64,000 bases of DNA from Aphanomyces cochlioides (GCA_019828595.1 JAHQRK010000032.1:62001-126000), one strand, 5' to 3'; positions 1 through 12,578 are shown, counted from the stretch's first letter. Translations and numbers: made by a program. The notes: generated by a model not told the origin, from the letters alone.

Positions 1-1058
1 TTTCTAAAAGTTGTCAAAACTGTTATGTGCATGTACAAGTTACTGAAACTAGTACTACTCACTACAAGCTGGCAGAAATCTAGAAGTTTGCAGAACTTTA
101 CAATGTTGCAGAAGGCTCAGAAGATAATAACTTCTATTAATAGAAGCTACTAGGACTATGATTACTTTCTACAAGTTGCCAAAACTATTTCATGGAACTA
201 AATGCATTAGAATGAATTATAAAGCTAAGATAACATGCGGACCATTTTTGCTACACGTTCAGCACTTGTTCGTCTTTCCTTCTGACGAGGTGGTCTCACC
301 GGACTTTCGACATCTTGATGGTTCGCCTCTTGTTTGGTCTCTTCTTCATCGTGATTGTTGGTCTCTTCTTTGGTCTCTTCTTCATCATTCACGGCTGCAT
401 TTGTGTCGAAAGATTGTGCAGGACTAGCCACGCCTTCGGTGTTGCCTTGGCTCATCAAAATAGGTGCCAAAATATCTCTTGGTTTGCCCCCACACGCCTT
501 AATCTGGATAATCAACAGGCGCAAAATGCTCGGTACAACTTTTCCCCACACATGATATCATGCATGAGATCGTCTTCGTCGTCGCGAGTCGTCACTTCAT
601 TGGTTGTTTGGTCGTCGTCGTTGGATGACACATTTTGACCAATAGGATTTGATGGAGGCAAAGCATACTGTGACTGAACTCCAGCCGATCGCCGAGGAGG
701 AGTGTAGGGCGCCAAACTTCCATCTTCCAACACGAGACGTCCCCACATGAGTCGAATGTGCGATTTTCGGGAATTTCCTTGTGTCGGTTTTTCATGTGAG
801 TTGGGAAATTCGTGTACCAGATAATCGCCCCACAGTTCGCAACCATGCACTTGAGCTGCTGCTTTGATGTCTTCTTAAGTTTTAAAATGCTCTAGAAACT
901 ACTGGCTATCAAATAATAGAACGATTGGAGAACAAGCATCACTACTCATGAGGGTAATTATTTGATAATCCGGTAGTAACCGGATTTTATCCGGATTCCC
1001 TCAGAACAGGTACTACCCTGTTCTGAGGGCAAACCACCCTGTTCTGGGGGAATTACTC
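1..1058. mobile_element. Truncated end of a MULE-like element (window edge)
   Basis: The segment ends in a structured terminus at about 965-1058: a 'ttatccgg' motif, then nested copies of CCTGTTCTGAGGG in both orientations, then the terminal ggaattactc. This mirrors the ends of the complete MULE at 21754-25782 (ttatccgg, inverted copies around CATAACAGG, terminal ggaattgctc), with the core changed from CATAACAGG to CAGAACAGG. The gene inside (minus strand) carries the same zinc-finger spacing as the accessory gene of that MULE. The other end lies outside the window, so boundary and target duplication cannot be confirmed. Positions 1-200 hold a degenerate repeat of the form 'acaagttgccaaaact' and no gene. 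Confidence 0.42.
225..892 (-). pseudogene. Decayed zinc-finger accessory gene of the left-edge MULE
   Basis: Read on the minus strand, about 770-880 encodes a finger of the form C-x4-C-x11-H-x4-H (CMVANC...THMKNRH). The first Cys lies upstream of the only nearby ATG, so the true start is in a lost or spliced exon. About 80 bp further the sensible reading switches frame to an acidic, proline-containing stretch (512-700), and again to a Glu-rich tail (225-430) built on short repeats of 'gaagagaccaa', ending in a basic segment (PPRQKERR). The same finger spacing is seen in the second gene of the MULE at 22009-22957, which also ends in a basic tail. Two frame changes without convincing splice sites suggest decay, although unrecognised introns could explain one of them. 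Confidence 0.35.
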
Positions 1059-1349
1059 TTGTGCCATTCATTGAGGCAGATGGCGGACGTCGTCCTTTGG
1101 GGAATTCCTTGAGGGGGTGTGATTATTCGACCTTCACCGACAAATTTCATGGCTTCGGACGATGTCGCCACTGAGATCCCCCCTCTTTAAAGTTTAAATC
1201 GCTTCCGAGGTTTGACCAAGTGGATGCCACCATAAAGACACGCATTTTGCGAAATTGCGAGTTCAGAAAGTGGAATGTCGAGGGACTGACGAGGGCGTTG
1301 GATTGAGACAATGAACGATGAGATAGAGAGCAGGTAGATTAGTCATAAA

Positions 1350-2048
1350 TTAAACATCGTCACGACAGAGCGGACATGTAAAGTGCCCACGAAGCCATTC
1401 ACTGACACATTTGGTGTGGAAGATATGGTGGCAGCGTAGTCGAACGCACGAATCGTCGGCTTCCATGTCCTCAAGGCAAATACTGCACATCGAGTCGTCT
1501 GTGGCGTCGAGACAACCGTCTTGATCGACGGTCGATTGGAAATTTCGATACGCAGGTGGCATGTCGAGCATTTCTTCGATGTGCGCCACGAGTGCCTCGA
1601 GAGACGCCTCCTTGTTCTCTTGGCTATGGCAAAGCGCTCGAACTTGCATCAGTGCCATCACGAGCTGTTTCAAGCCTTCAGCACGTTCAGCAATCACGAA
1701 CGCATCATCGACACCCAACCGGCGTCGTGGAAACGACTTCAACAAAGACATGAGTTCCTGCTGAAGCGGTGGTGGGCACGCCGTCATTCGGCTCAGGATG
1801 GCTTTGCGGCTCGCATACACTTGAGAAAACCGCTGGCGCAGTGACCACAGGCACTTGGTCAATGGACACGCGATGCGAATCGTGTAAAACGTCACGTTGA
1901 AGTCGGCCTTGTGGGGATTCGTCTGCACGGTGCCTTTCACGTACACCGTCGTGGCCGCCGTTAAAATATGCGATGAAGGCGGCGATTGGCAGCATGAGCC
2001 GGCTTGGCTAGCAGAGGACAGCGACGCTCTCGTCAATGGCTTGGTCAT
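1350..2048 (-). CDS. PX-like / RING-H2 finger protein (probable E3 ubiquitin ligase)
   Basis: Single-exon 232-residue protein. The C-terminus (about residues 186-228) is a canonical RING-H2 finger: CSIC, then CHHIFHTKC, then CPLC, giving C-x2-C...C-x-H-x2-H-x2-C...C-x2-C. Such fingers recruit E2 ubiquitin-conjugating enzymes. The middle (about residues 35-140) resembles a degenerate PX phosphoinositide-binding domain: a WSLRQRFSQVYASR block like the PX 'RRYSDF' region, then a proline-rich turn and SFPRRR, like the PX 'LPxFPPK'. Membrane targeting is therefore possible but inferred. The start is an ATG with no in-frame alternative upstream that adds recognisable sequence. It is divergent from the helicase gene at 2954, with a roughly 900-bp gap between them. 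Confidence 0.7.
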   Translation of the reverse strand: MTKPLTRASLSSASQAGSCCQSPPSSHILTAATTVYVKGTVQTNPHKADFNVTFYTIRIACPLTKCLWSLRQRFSQVYASRKAILSRMTACPPPLQQELMSLLKSFPRRRLGVDDAFVIAERAEGLKQLVMALMQVRALCHSQENKEASLEALVAHIEEMLDMPPAYRNFQSTVDQDGCLDATDDSMCSICLEDMEADDSCVRLRCHHIFHTKCVSEWLRGHFTCPLCRDDV

Positions 2049-2953
2049 TTGAATCTCAATGGCAAATTGGATTTTGATCCAGCCACGATCAGTTCAACAA
2101 CTTTTCACCACGCACTGTCGTCGAAATAGTCCAAGTTAACGGCAAATTGCCGTGTTTGCCGGTAATCAACAAAATTGTACTAAAAAGTTCATATTAAATG
2201 TGACAATGCCATATTTTGGTGGTGGATTCCGCGTTTGCGGTAGCGATTACGCTGCGGAATGTATTGCGCTTTGTGGAGGAATGAATACGCTGTGGAAAAT
2301 ATTGCGCTCTGGTGAGTGGATGAATACGCTGTGGAAAGTATTGCGCTTCCATCGGTGGTGCTTCTTCTTGGATCTCAAAGCAGCTAACGTTAGTTATCCA
2401 CCGACTCGATTTCTCCATCAAATAGATTCGTCAACAGGATTTTTGAAGCGTATGGAACGCAACGAATGGCACAAAAATGATGCAATCCTTTCACTTCCAT
2501 GTTCCATCTCGACGCACGACTGACTGGTGGCGGTGGCTGCATGGATCCGCCAGCTACCGAGGTTCTAGTCACGCCACGTATGGCGCCGTGTTAGATTGTA
2601 AGATATCCTCGACGAGTCACGAGGCACTTGTCGCTAATTGAGAAAGCCTTGGCCTTGCCAAGACGCGCTGGCACGGCGTGGAAGGAGAAAGAGGATGCGA
2701 CATACCACGAGACACGGGATGGAATCTTGTCTCTGCGTTGTACACTGTACCACATTCCACATCGCAACGACAACGTTGATCGAACCTCTCTATGTGTCGA
2801 TGGATCGATCGAAGGCCTTCATGACCTCCAGCATGCCCTAAGCTGGTCGCTCGAGCTCTAGCGACTTGCTTTTCGCCAGTTTTTGCGGCTCCAATTGACC
2901 TGTCCACGAGCAATTGTGCCCTTGTGCATGAAAATTAATCTCACACGTTTGAA
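2049..2953. other. Intergenic region with three-copy tandem repeat
   Basis: No convincing gene. At 2245-2356 there are three consecutive copies of a unit of about 38 bp containing 'ACGCTGtGGAAaatATTGCGCT'-like sequence (GATTACGCTGCGG, GAATACGCTGTGG twice). Open frames cross the area on both strands but match nothing and have no motif structure. The right part presumably contains the promoter of the helicase gene starting at 2954 and the left part that of the RING gene. Confidence 0.5.
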
Positions 2954-5452
2954 ATGTCTGCAGACGCAAGAGCGAATATCCTCACCAATGCTTTAAATTG
3001 GTTGATTGGTGGCGAAAGCAGTATGGATGCTCATGGCAAAGCCATCGCGTCAAAGAAACGGCAATGGGAAGCGCAGGAATCGATGAAGCAAGTGCGCGAG
3101 TCGCTGCCAATCTATGCGTGGAAGAAGAATATCTTGGATACCCTTCGAAAGCACCGCGTGCTCATTCTTGTCGGCGAAACGGGGTCCGGGAAAACGACCC
3201 AAGTGCCGCAGTATATCCTAGAGAGTCACATGACCGCACCAAACAAACGCATTGCCGTGACGCAGCCACGTCGCGTCGCTGCGATTACAGTCGCCCAGCG
3301 CGTGGCCACGGAAATGGGCTCGACTATCCCTGATGGACCTGTCAGTTATTGTGTCCGCTTTGACGACACGACCACGAAAGCGACCAAGCTGAAGTTCATG
3401 ACCGACGGTATGCTCGTGCGCGAAGCACTGCTCTTCCCAGACCTCTCGGGCTACTCTGTCATCGTGCTGGATGAAGCCCACGAACGATCGCTGCAAACAG
3501 ATATTTTGTTTGGGATTGTCAAGCGCGCTCTGAAAGTTCGCAATGATTTGCGGGTCGTAGTCATGTCTGCCACGCTCGATGTCGAACTATTCCAAAATTT
3601 CTTCTCCGACAGGTAAGACAATCATGGAGCTTGCATGAGGAATGCTCATTTGGCATGGTGTAGCCGACCTGCCGTGCTTCGAATTGCAGGCCGCATGCAT
3701 CCAGTTGATATTTTTTATACTCTCAAGGCTCTTCCAGACTACTTGGACGCCGTGCTCATCACGACTCTGCAGATTCACTTGGATGAAAAAGACAACACAG
3801 GCAGCATTTTGGTTTTCCTCACAGGCCAGGAAGATATCGAGACGATGGAAACACTCCTGAACGATTATGCCACGAGGTTGCCCCCTGAAGTTCCGAAATT
3901 GTTGGTCTGTCCCATCTTTTCCGCCATGCCTCGGGAATCTCAAATGCTTGCGTTTGAGCCGGCACCGCCTCAAGTTCGTCCTGAATTTTCGTTTCAATGC
4001 CAACGATTTGTTTCATAGGTGCGGAAAGTCATCCTTGCGACCAATATTGCCGAAACATCGATTACAATCAACGGCGTGCGTTTTGTCATTGACACAGGTT
4101 GGATTCATGATCATTCTCCAACGTAAGTGTTGATGTCGTGACTAGGTTTGGTCAAGCAGAGGTCCTTTGTTGGCCACATGGAAACATTGCAAATTGAGCC
4201 CATTTCACAAGCTCAAGCGTGGCAACGCAGTGGCCGTGCTGGTCGTGAAGCGCCTGGCGTTTGCTATCGTCTCTTTCCCGAAGATAAATTCCAAGAATTG
4301 GCAGCACGAGCTGTGCCTGAAATCAAACGAGTACTGACTACAACTCTTTCCGAGACTTAATTTATTCATAGGTGAGCTTGGAAATTGTCGTGCTTCAGCT
4401 GAAATGTATGGGCATTGACGACGTGCTCGCATTTGATTTCATCGAACACCCTAATACAAAGCACATGATTCAAGCTTTGGAAAAATTATACGCACTGGGA
4501 GCTTTCACCCCTGAAGGGAAGCTAACCGAGCTTGGTGAGTGATGCACTTCGATGAGAATGAGCTTAAATTTCAAATTCATAGGACGCAACATGGCCAGCT
4601 TACCCGTGGATCCCATGGCTTCCATCATGCTTCTCAAAGCAGTTGAGCTCAATTGTGTCCAAGATGCACTCAGTATTGTTGCCATGCTGTCGATTGAATC
4701 GATATTTTATTCCCCACGCGAACACAAGGATAAAGCAGCGGCATCCCGCGCACCGTTTGTATCGCTCGATGGTGATCAGATCATGCTTTTGAATGTCTAC
4801 AATGCATACGCCCAATGCAGTCAGAAACAACGGTTCAAGTGGTGCAAAGATCATTTCATCAATCTTCGTGCCATGCAACGCGTCGAAAATGTTCGGGAGC
4901 AGCTTCTTCGGTACCTCAAGCAAGCGAAACCTGACCTCGAGGTGCTGTCTGCACTACCCGATACGGTTCCAGTTCGCAAGGCCATCGTCGCGGGGTTTTT
5001 CCTCAACAGTGCCACCCGACTGAAGTCAGCGTTGAATGGTGGCTCAGCATACCATACGATGTGCCTTCCAAAGAAGGAAGAAGTCAAAGTCCATCCATCT
5101 TCAGTCATGTTCATGCGCAATCCAGCTCCGCGATATGTTGTCTTCAACGAACTCGTGATGACAAGCAAGCAGTACATTCGAAATATCGTCCCCATCGAGA
5201 AAGAATGGCTCGTCGAAGCTGCCCCCAAATTCTTTAACAAAATTGATCAAATAAAGTGAGTCTTTGCAATTTTACTCCTTGTTGCATTTTCAACGCAAGA
5301 GACTGTCCAATTTGTTCACACTGGATTTGCTCAGGGCTCGAGTTGGTACGTCGACACGCCATATTGCACGCAGGCATTCGGTTGGAAACGCGCGTCGATT
5401 TTCCATTAAGTACAATTCCAACTCGGTTTCAGATAGCGTGAGCAAGTGGTAG
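2954..5452 (+). CDS. DHX33: DEAH-box RNA helicase, DHX33/Dhr2-like
   Basis: Seven exons. Introns by frame continuity: 3613-3663, 3974-4018, 4098-4145, 4331-4371, 4535-4582 and 5256-5301 (41-51 nt). Exon 1 holds motif I (GETGSGKT), TQPRR, the DEAH box (LDEAHER) and SAT; exon 2 the HPV...IFYT block and FLTGQEDIE; exon 3 LATNIAETS and FVIDTG; exon 4 the QRSGRAGR motif VI, followed by ratchet and OB-fold regions. The near absence of an N-terminal extension before motif I, the [10 protein letters not shown] block after motif [20 protein letters not shown], and a C-terminus of the form EAAPKFF match DHX33 better than the spliceosomal DHX8/15/16 types. Family role: rRNA synthesis and ribosome assembly in the nucleolus. 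Convergent with SEC8, only 39 bp apart. Confidence 0.85.
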
Positions 5453-5491
5453 TACCTAGCACACCTCAGTCAATTATTGTTGACGACACTG

Positions 5492-8410
5492 CTACCGTTT
5501 TGTGTGTTCAAAGTGATAAAAATCACGTGGAATTGAAGGGAATCCATAAAAGAGGGCAGTAAGGTTTTGCTGCAATGCGCACACATTAATATGCATTTGC
5601 TTTACTCCGCCGACTGAGATTTTTGACACATGTTGGAGGATATGCATCAAGATGGCCGCTTCAAGACGATCCAGACCGTCCAATAAGAATGCCATCTTCG
5701 CAGCATTCAAATGTAATTTCAACTGCATCAGGTGGGCATTCCATGCCACAATGCAATCATGCGGCGCAAACGTAGTCTGGTCGGGAGGTAAGTCCAAAGG
5801 AGATTGAGCGACTTGAGTCAAATAGTAGAATGCATGCAATCGCAGCTCACGACGCAAGAAAAACAGGCATTCATCGGCAAGACCACTGCATCGCCAGCTA
5901 GCTGATTTGACATTACCCAGCTTTTGCTACACAAAAATGACGAGAGCTATAGTGAAATTACCTACCTCAAGCGATCCACCGAAAGTATTCAACAAAGATC
6001 GCATGCATTCTTCTACATGAAGCGAGACAGCATCACACGCCATATTGAGATATGCGAGCATAGCTAATTTTCCTTGGTCAAAGAGTAAGCCTTTGCTCAC
6101 ATCAGGCGAAACCCAAAACGCTGGATCTTTGAATTTCGTTTCAAAATCCCATTCCTTCAGTTGCAATTGTTCCTTTTGTGAGTTCAGAATGGGTTGCTCT
6201 GGCGCCTATTCCATTTTCATTTGAATGGTTTGTGAAAGACTTTGCTACGGTTGTTGATGTTGTAATAATTGGAGTTGGGAGACTATAACTGAAGCCATAC
6301 GTGTGAGCTGGGGGGCTCGATGCAGACTGAGAATCCGGTCCAGCATCCACTGTTTCAGAAGGTAGGACTTTTGCTAAGGGTTGGTAGGGGACATTTCCTT
6401 TGGCAGCGACATAAACTGAATAATCTTGAAAGGATCTCATTAGCTCGGTTGCTGCAACTCCAGTTTCCAGTTGATTTAAGGTTCCCTCACATATCTTTCT
6501 AAAATAAGATGTCAACCAAACTTACTGGTTGGGCCCACATACCGAACGATTGCAGAACACTCCTCTACATATCGCAATACCATGAACTCAACCACCGAGG
6601 CTACATCATTACCATACGCTGGAATCAACAGCATGATGGCAAATAATTCATCCACAGCATGAAGGAGAACGTGGACATCGGGAGTGTTGAAATTGGTGTC
6701 CTAAAGTAAACGTGAATCCGTGTATAAAGTCGTCACTACCAGTGGCATGGGTAGATCAAAACGGCGCTTCAACAAAGCCGCGGGACGCGCGAGAAAACTC
6801 TGGACAGATTAATTTAGATTACAATGTGATATGATTCCATACCCCTGCTTCCGTTTTTAGTCGAGGGATCCATTGCCTCGTCAGATAAACGTTGAAAATA
6901 TCATTGGCAAATGAAGCCGAACAAATCTTCTCGACTGACTTCGAAAACGTGGTGATATCATTGTGAACGATGGGAAGATGGAATAGACTGGGTGGACACA
7001 CTGGGGCATCATCTGTGATGTTTCTGTTGAACTGAAGGCTCGAATCCTTATGAAGTTGGGCAAAACGAAAGAGACCAGCACCAACTTCGCTCGTGGGATT
7101 ATTTACACTCTGGCTTTCAGAAGCTTTAGTCTCCCCGAAGAATTCGTTCAAGTCCGTCTATGATATAAATTAATCATTGTCCAACGTTCGTCCGTACATG
7201 AATGAGACGGAAAGTCTTTTGAACTACATCAGGCATCGTACAACTCGTGTGGTTAAAATATTGCACCATGAGGTAGTGACGTTGAAGAATTTTCTTCATA
7301 ACTTGAAGCAACAATTGCACGTATGTCTGAAAATTGGTAGACGCTGCGTGGTGTCCAAATGTTGACTCTTCATAAAATGCTTTGCCCTTGCAAAGAGAAG
7401 CGATTTGGCCCAAAACCGTTTTAAGCTGCACTGCACGAGTATTTTTCAAAGTCCCGGCGACATCTACTTCTCTCGACAATCTATGAAATGATATAGTTCA
7501 GTAAGTGTTTGAGAACGGTAATACCGTTTCACCGCTTGAACAATTTCTTGGAGAGGATTCTCTGCGGAAGATGATGTGATGTGTCTACAAAGCAGTCAAG
7601 AATTTGAAGATATTTGCCTCATCGACTTACACGTCGGTGTTATAGACATCATCAGCTTCTAACAGTGCTTGAAAGGTTGAAACTGTTTGCGTCAATCCTT
7701 TAGAGAATGAACCAAAGATGTCCTAGACATAAATCAGCTTGCTGGTCCACATGGTTGAACGAACCTTAAGAAAAAGTATTGACTCTAAATTTCGCACCAA
7801 ATGGTCTTCAATAATTTGTTTGCATTCCATTAATGCATTTCTCATGCTTGAGATGGCTTGAAATACCGCAAGCTTCTCGCTCAAAACCAATTCAAAAGCA
7901 CGGAGATAAATATCCACGGCGAGTGAGCAACTCTTTTGTTCCAAAGCAGATCGAATTTTACTTGGAGCTTTGTCAATGAAATCAATATCATCGACAACTT
8001 GCACAACCTTCTTTGATTCGTACTTGAGGAGCAATAAATCGTTGAGATTTTTTGTCTTGCCTGTCAGAATGGCCTTTCCCTCCATGCTTCGTTTGCTCAC
8101 TTCAACAAGCCCAGCACGTGCATCTATCTCGCTCATCAATTCTTGCCCCAAAGCACCACTCTAGTTCAGTCATACCTTGGAGTTGATTTGAGATTGTATT
8201 AAATTTTTTCAGCGACGCATTGAAGTTGGTGTAATTGGCGTCTACCACACCGGCGATTTCTTTGTCGGCCAGGGCACGATACTTGGAAATCGTCTCCAAT
8301 TGCTCCTTGCGAACATCTTCAGTTGCCCCCACGATGAACCGCAACATATACTTGGCAGCACTAAACTTTTTGTCGAAGAAGATGCGATCAATCTCTTCCG
8401 TCGCTTTCAT
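5492..8410 (-). CDS. SEC8: Exocyst complex subunit Sec8/EXOC4
   Basis: Multi-exon minus-strand gene. The N-terminal exon (8410 to about 8196) encodes a helical segment with ANYTNFNASLKKFNTI, the conserved 'Y-x-x-FN' of Sec8. A 34-nt intron (gtatgac...gcaag) gives the in-frame join LQ-ELMSEID. The next exon has the DLLLLKYESKKV block, then IDFIDKAPSKIRSALEQK and a long LAVFQAISSMRNAL helix. The last exon (5492-about 5857) has ELRLHAFYYL, FLLDGLDRLEAAIL, GVKQMHINVCALQQNL, the classic Sec8 C-terminal signature. Sec8 tethers secretory vesicles to the plasma membrane in the octameric exocyst. I chose the ATG at 8410; an in-frame reading extends slightly upstream without ATG, so a further 5' exon is possible. 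Middle exons (5900-7660) were only partly resolved. Confidence 0.82.
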
Positions 8411-8945
8411 CGCGCACTCCTTTCTCAAAATGTTGAAATGACGTTTCGTGTATCAAATCTTTCCTTAAATAGTGTGAAAATTCAAATAGTATTTAGAGTG
8501 TTGTGTTGTGATAGAAATAGTGTATTGTACAATCGAGAATTTGACAATGGCGCCACTTCCGCTGGTTGCGAATGGACAAGATGCATGGATATGGTTTGAT
8601 TGATACCAATGATCACATTAGTGGAAGATACAAGGAAGAATACAAGAAATCAATAAGACCGCATGAACTCAACTGCCATCGAAGGCTTCATCAGAGATCG
8701 AAAATGCTGTCCTTTGGTGGGGCAGTTTGATACACAGGATACGTGTATCGTCTCGACGACAACACGTGTACTCGTGACCCATGCTTCATGACTCATCTCT
8801 ATCAACTTTCCAGTATGATCTCGAAGAAACGACCCTTGATAAACTCATATCGGCTTCGCCAAGTGGATTGACTTCGCTGTCTTTCATTAGCCAAAAAGAT
8901 CAATATCAGAGCCAATCGCCCTTTCCCATAAAGCAAAAAAAGTGC
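8411..8945. promoter_or_regulatory. Divergent intergenic region, SEC8 / HtrA protease
   Basis: About 535 bp between the starts of two divergent genes, so it should hold both promoters. An open frame in the protease frame extends back to an ATG at 8781, but the 55 residues it would add are unlike a targeting peptide and unlike the family; I treat them as untranslated. No other feature seen. Confidence 0.4.
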
Positions 8946-11900
8946 ATGTGGGCGGCAGCACGTGTCCGATCCTTGGGCCGCTTGGCTAAGTTACACCGAT
9001 CTCTAAACTTTTCTTCGTCATCGAAGCGTCTGAGTACAAGTTCACATCAGCATGGACATTCATCGTCAGAAGCGAGCCCGTGGGGTAAAGCCGCTATTGG
9101 TGTAATTGGAGCAAGTGCGCTGTTGGGTGTTGGCCTTCGTTTGCAGCCACAGGATCGATCCACTCCTAATCGTTCTTTACCAGCTGCTGCTGATCCAACA
9201 ACAGCGGTACCAAACCAAGAAGCTCTGCCTCGACAGGAAGTCAATTGGAAGCAAACACTGGATCATGTGGTCCCTGCTATAGGTATTTCTCCTTCTCCCC
9301 GTCAACATCATCACTGATTGTATCTAGTCTCCTTGAAACTCAATTCACCAAAAGTAAGTTCCTTTTTTTGCTGACATAACATTGATTCAGTCCTTTGACA
9401 CTGAAAGCCCTGGCAACGGGTGGGCGACAGGATTTGTCGTGGATGCTGAAAAAGGTATCATACTAACGAATCGTCACGTCGTGGGAGCTGGCCCGATCGT
9501 AAGTACTTAATATTGCAGTATATTCCAATGCATAGTGCTTTTTTAGGACGCTGAAGCTATCTTCCAAAATAACGAAGAGGTCCGCGTGGTTCCAATTTAT
9601 CGCGATCCTGTCCATGACTTTGGATTTTTCCGATATGACCCATCGGTAGGCATTAATTACAATTCACAGCTCACCTTTTCGTAGCATGTACGCCATCTTG
9701 AGGTCCCTTCTTTGCCTCTTCATCCTGAAAAAGCAATCGTGGGCACAGACATTCGAGTCGTTGGAAATGATGCTGCCGAAAAATTAGCCATTGCAAGTGG
9801 CACTCTTGCTCGCTTGGATCGAGAGTGTCCAGCTTATGGTTACAACACGTACAACGATTTCAATACGTTTTACTTTCAAGCTTCGTCGGGGACCTCTGGA
9901 GGAAGTTCCGGGTCACCTGTTTTGAACCAAGAAGGCCAAGTGATTGCTTTGAATGCTGGAGGCAAGATGGGAACTAACGCATCCTTTTACCTTCCACTCG
10001 ATCGCGTTAAACGTGCACTCGAGTGGATTCAACGTGATCCTGCGTCCGTTGTCCCGCGCGGCACAATTCAAACTGTCTTCTCGCACAAGGTGCACAACAT
10101 ATCTCCCGGATTGCATTAATTTCGATTAGCCTTTTGACGAAGTCCGACGATTAGGACTTCCAGCTGAGACCGAAGCTACTCTTCGCAAAGAGTTTCCTCG
10201 GTCAAACGGCTTACTCGTTGTCTCAGAAGTTTTACCAAGCAGTCCTTGCGCGAAACAGTTGCAGCCCGGAGATGTCCTCCTACGAATCAATGGACAATAT
10301 ATTCACCAGTTTGTCCCTCTTGAAGACATTCTTGATGACTCCGTGAACAAAAAGGTACTGTGCGTGTTACGTGGATTGCTAGATGACTCGGAATAGGTGC
10401 ATCTTGAGTTGGATCGTGCTGGTACCCTCATTTCAATCGACGTAACTGTACAAGACTTGCATTCGATCACGCCATCCAAATTTTTGGAAGTCGGTGGCGC
10501 TGTTTTGAACCCTTTGTCTTTTCAACAAGCCCGTAATCATGCAATGGCCCCGAGCGCACCTTACGTTGCTGATCCTGGTATTTAAGGCATGAACTGTATT
10601 ATTCAAAAATCGTTTTATAGGCTATTTTCTGCAGAGATCGCGCATCCCAAAAGGCTCATTGTTATTGTCTGTCAATGGCATCAACACACCAAATCTTGAA
10701 GCCCTGAAGAATGTCCTCCAGACTTGTGAAGACCAGCAAAAAGTCGTTGTAAAGTACATGAACGTGGCCACCAAAGTCGAAAAAGTTGAAGTCGTACATG
10801 TGGACAAGAGATGGTTCCCATTTCAAGAATATATTCGCAACGATGCTACTGGAACTTGGACTTGCGAAAACTTGGACACAAGCACAAAAGACAATGCTTC
10901 GAAGTCCACTGCGACAGGCCCACTTGGCTCAACGTCGATTTTGCCCGGCAAAAACTTCATCGAAGCATCTTTGGCACCGTCTCTCGTGACTGTTGAGTAC
11001 GATCGACCATTCAGCATTAATAGCCAAAACATGTCCAACTATCGCGGCACGGTAACTTTGTGAATACTTTGTCGTTGTTATATTTCTGTAGGGCTTGGTC
11101 CTAGACGCTGCCAAAGGTCTTGTTGTTGTCGATCGGAACACTGTAACTGATAGATTGGGTGACGTGACCGTCACGTTTGCAAACACTTTGGTGGTTCCAG
11201 CGACAGTTCGATTTGTTCACCCCGTCCATAACTTTGCAATTGTTCAATACGACCCTGCGTTGATCGGCAAGACCCCAATCCAGAGCGCAAAAATCTCTCG
11301 CAAACCATTGCAACCGTCCGAACCTGTGTGGCTTGTTGGTTTGATGAGTGGGGTAAATAGTTGAATCATATCAGGCACTTCAACATTTGCTTAGGTGGGG
11401 CGCAATAGTTGGGCCGAGTTAGTCTCCCGCGAAACATTGGTGTCAAGTGTAAAATGGATTTCGTTGCCAACACCAAATCCGCCTCGATATCAAGAACATA
11501 ATTTGGAAATGGTACAACTTCAAGACGTGGTTACAACCGAAGGTGGAGCAGTTTGCACACCTGCAGGCGAAGTTGCTGCATTTTGGGCATCTTTCTCGTT
11601 TCAACAACCTCGAGGGTATGTCGATTTGTCAGGGTGTGATTGCAATCTGCATCTGATAGAAACGTTAAAGTCGAATCTCAGTTTACGCGGGGCATTCCCA
11701 TGGATATTATCATGGACAGCGTTGATCCGTTGATTGGCGGCGAGCCAAGTCCCCATTTGTACGATTTGGGTGTCGATTTCGAGCACATCAGCTTGGCGAA
11801 AGGGCGTGAGTTGGGCATGGATGACGAAATCGCTCAAGCTTTGGAGAAGCATGCTCCAGAACGACGTACAATTCTCTCAGTTGGCCGTCGTTGGGGTGGC

Positions 11901-12542
11901 ACTGACGCTCAGTCGCAATTGCGCAATGGAGATCTTGTCGTCAAGATTGATGACGCAATTGTCACCTCGTTCCGCGAAGTTGAGGTGAGGTTTTCTCCTT
12001 TTTCAGTGAACTTAATATTTTCATGTCCAGCTTGCTACCCAAAAGCCTCAAGTAACAGCAACAATCATTCGCCAAGGCAAGCGCATGCAAGTCGAATTGA
12101 AGACTGTACTGTTGGAAAGCTGGGAAGTTGATCGCATCATTTGCTGGCAAGGGCTGCTCTTGCAAGTGCCACCGCTTTCTGTTGCTTCACAACGAGAGAT
12201 TTCTTCCAAAGACGGAGTTTACGTCTCATGCCGGTATGTCATCTTCAATCTAACGTGCTTATTAAACTGATTTGCCATAGATATGCTGGATCTCCTGCAG
12301 CTCGATATGGTCCTCCACCAACAACTCGCATTTGTGAAATCAATGGCCAGCCCATCCGTCATTTGGATGACTTTGTGGACGCATTGAAGAATCAACCAAA
12401 GACCAACTCGTCGATCCGTGTCAAGTACATGGATTTGAGTGGCAAGGTGCACTTGACAACACTCAAGCTAGAGCCAACATTTTGGCCCTCAAGCGAACTC
12501 CGTTATGTTGACGGCGAGTGGCATCGCTCTCCCATCGAATAG
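8946..12542 (+). CDS. NMA111: Large HtrA-family serine protease, Nma111/Deg7 type
   Basis: Multi-exon gene for a double-cassette trypsin-like protease with several PDZ domains. The first cassette has all three catalytic sites: His in LTNRHVV (about 9465), Asp in [10 protein letters not shown] (about 9615) and Ser in [13 protein letters not shown] (about 9885). PDZ-like blocks follow, e.g. [12 protein letters not shown] (about 10260-10310). The second protease-like cassette (about 11095-11640) has [10 protein letters not shown] but no GNSGGP-type serine, as in the family. More PDZ blocks close the protein ([30 protein letters not shown]). I start at 8946 because the residues from there ([19 protein letters not shown]...) form an Arg/Ser-rich amphipathic mitochondrial-type presequence, followed by a possible membrane segment ([15 protein letters not shown]). 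Fungal relatives are nuclear and plant Deg7 is plastidic, so a mitochondrial form would be a distinct placement (inference). Convergent with the MLO-like gene, 36 bp apart. Confidence 0.82.
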
Positions 12543-12578
12543 ATTGATTTCTATATCATATTTTGACACATAATTTCA

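Noticed and set aside
2617..2913. 98-codon minus-strand frame upstream of the helicase
   Set aside because: No motif, overlapped by other open frames; looks like chance in a GC-richer promoter area.
8781..8945. 55-residue extension of the HtrA protease
   Set aside because: Would bury the presequence-like leader; no similarity to the family.
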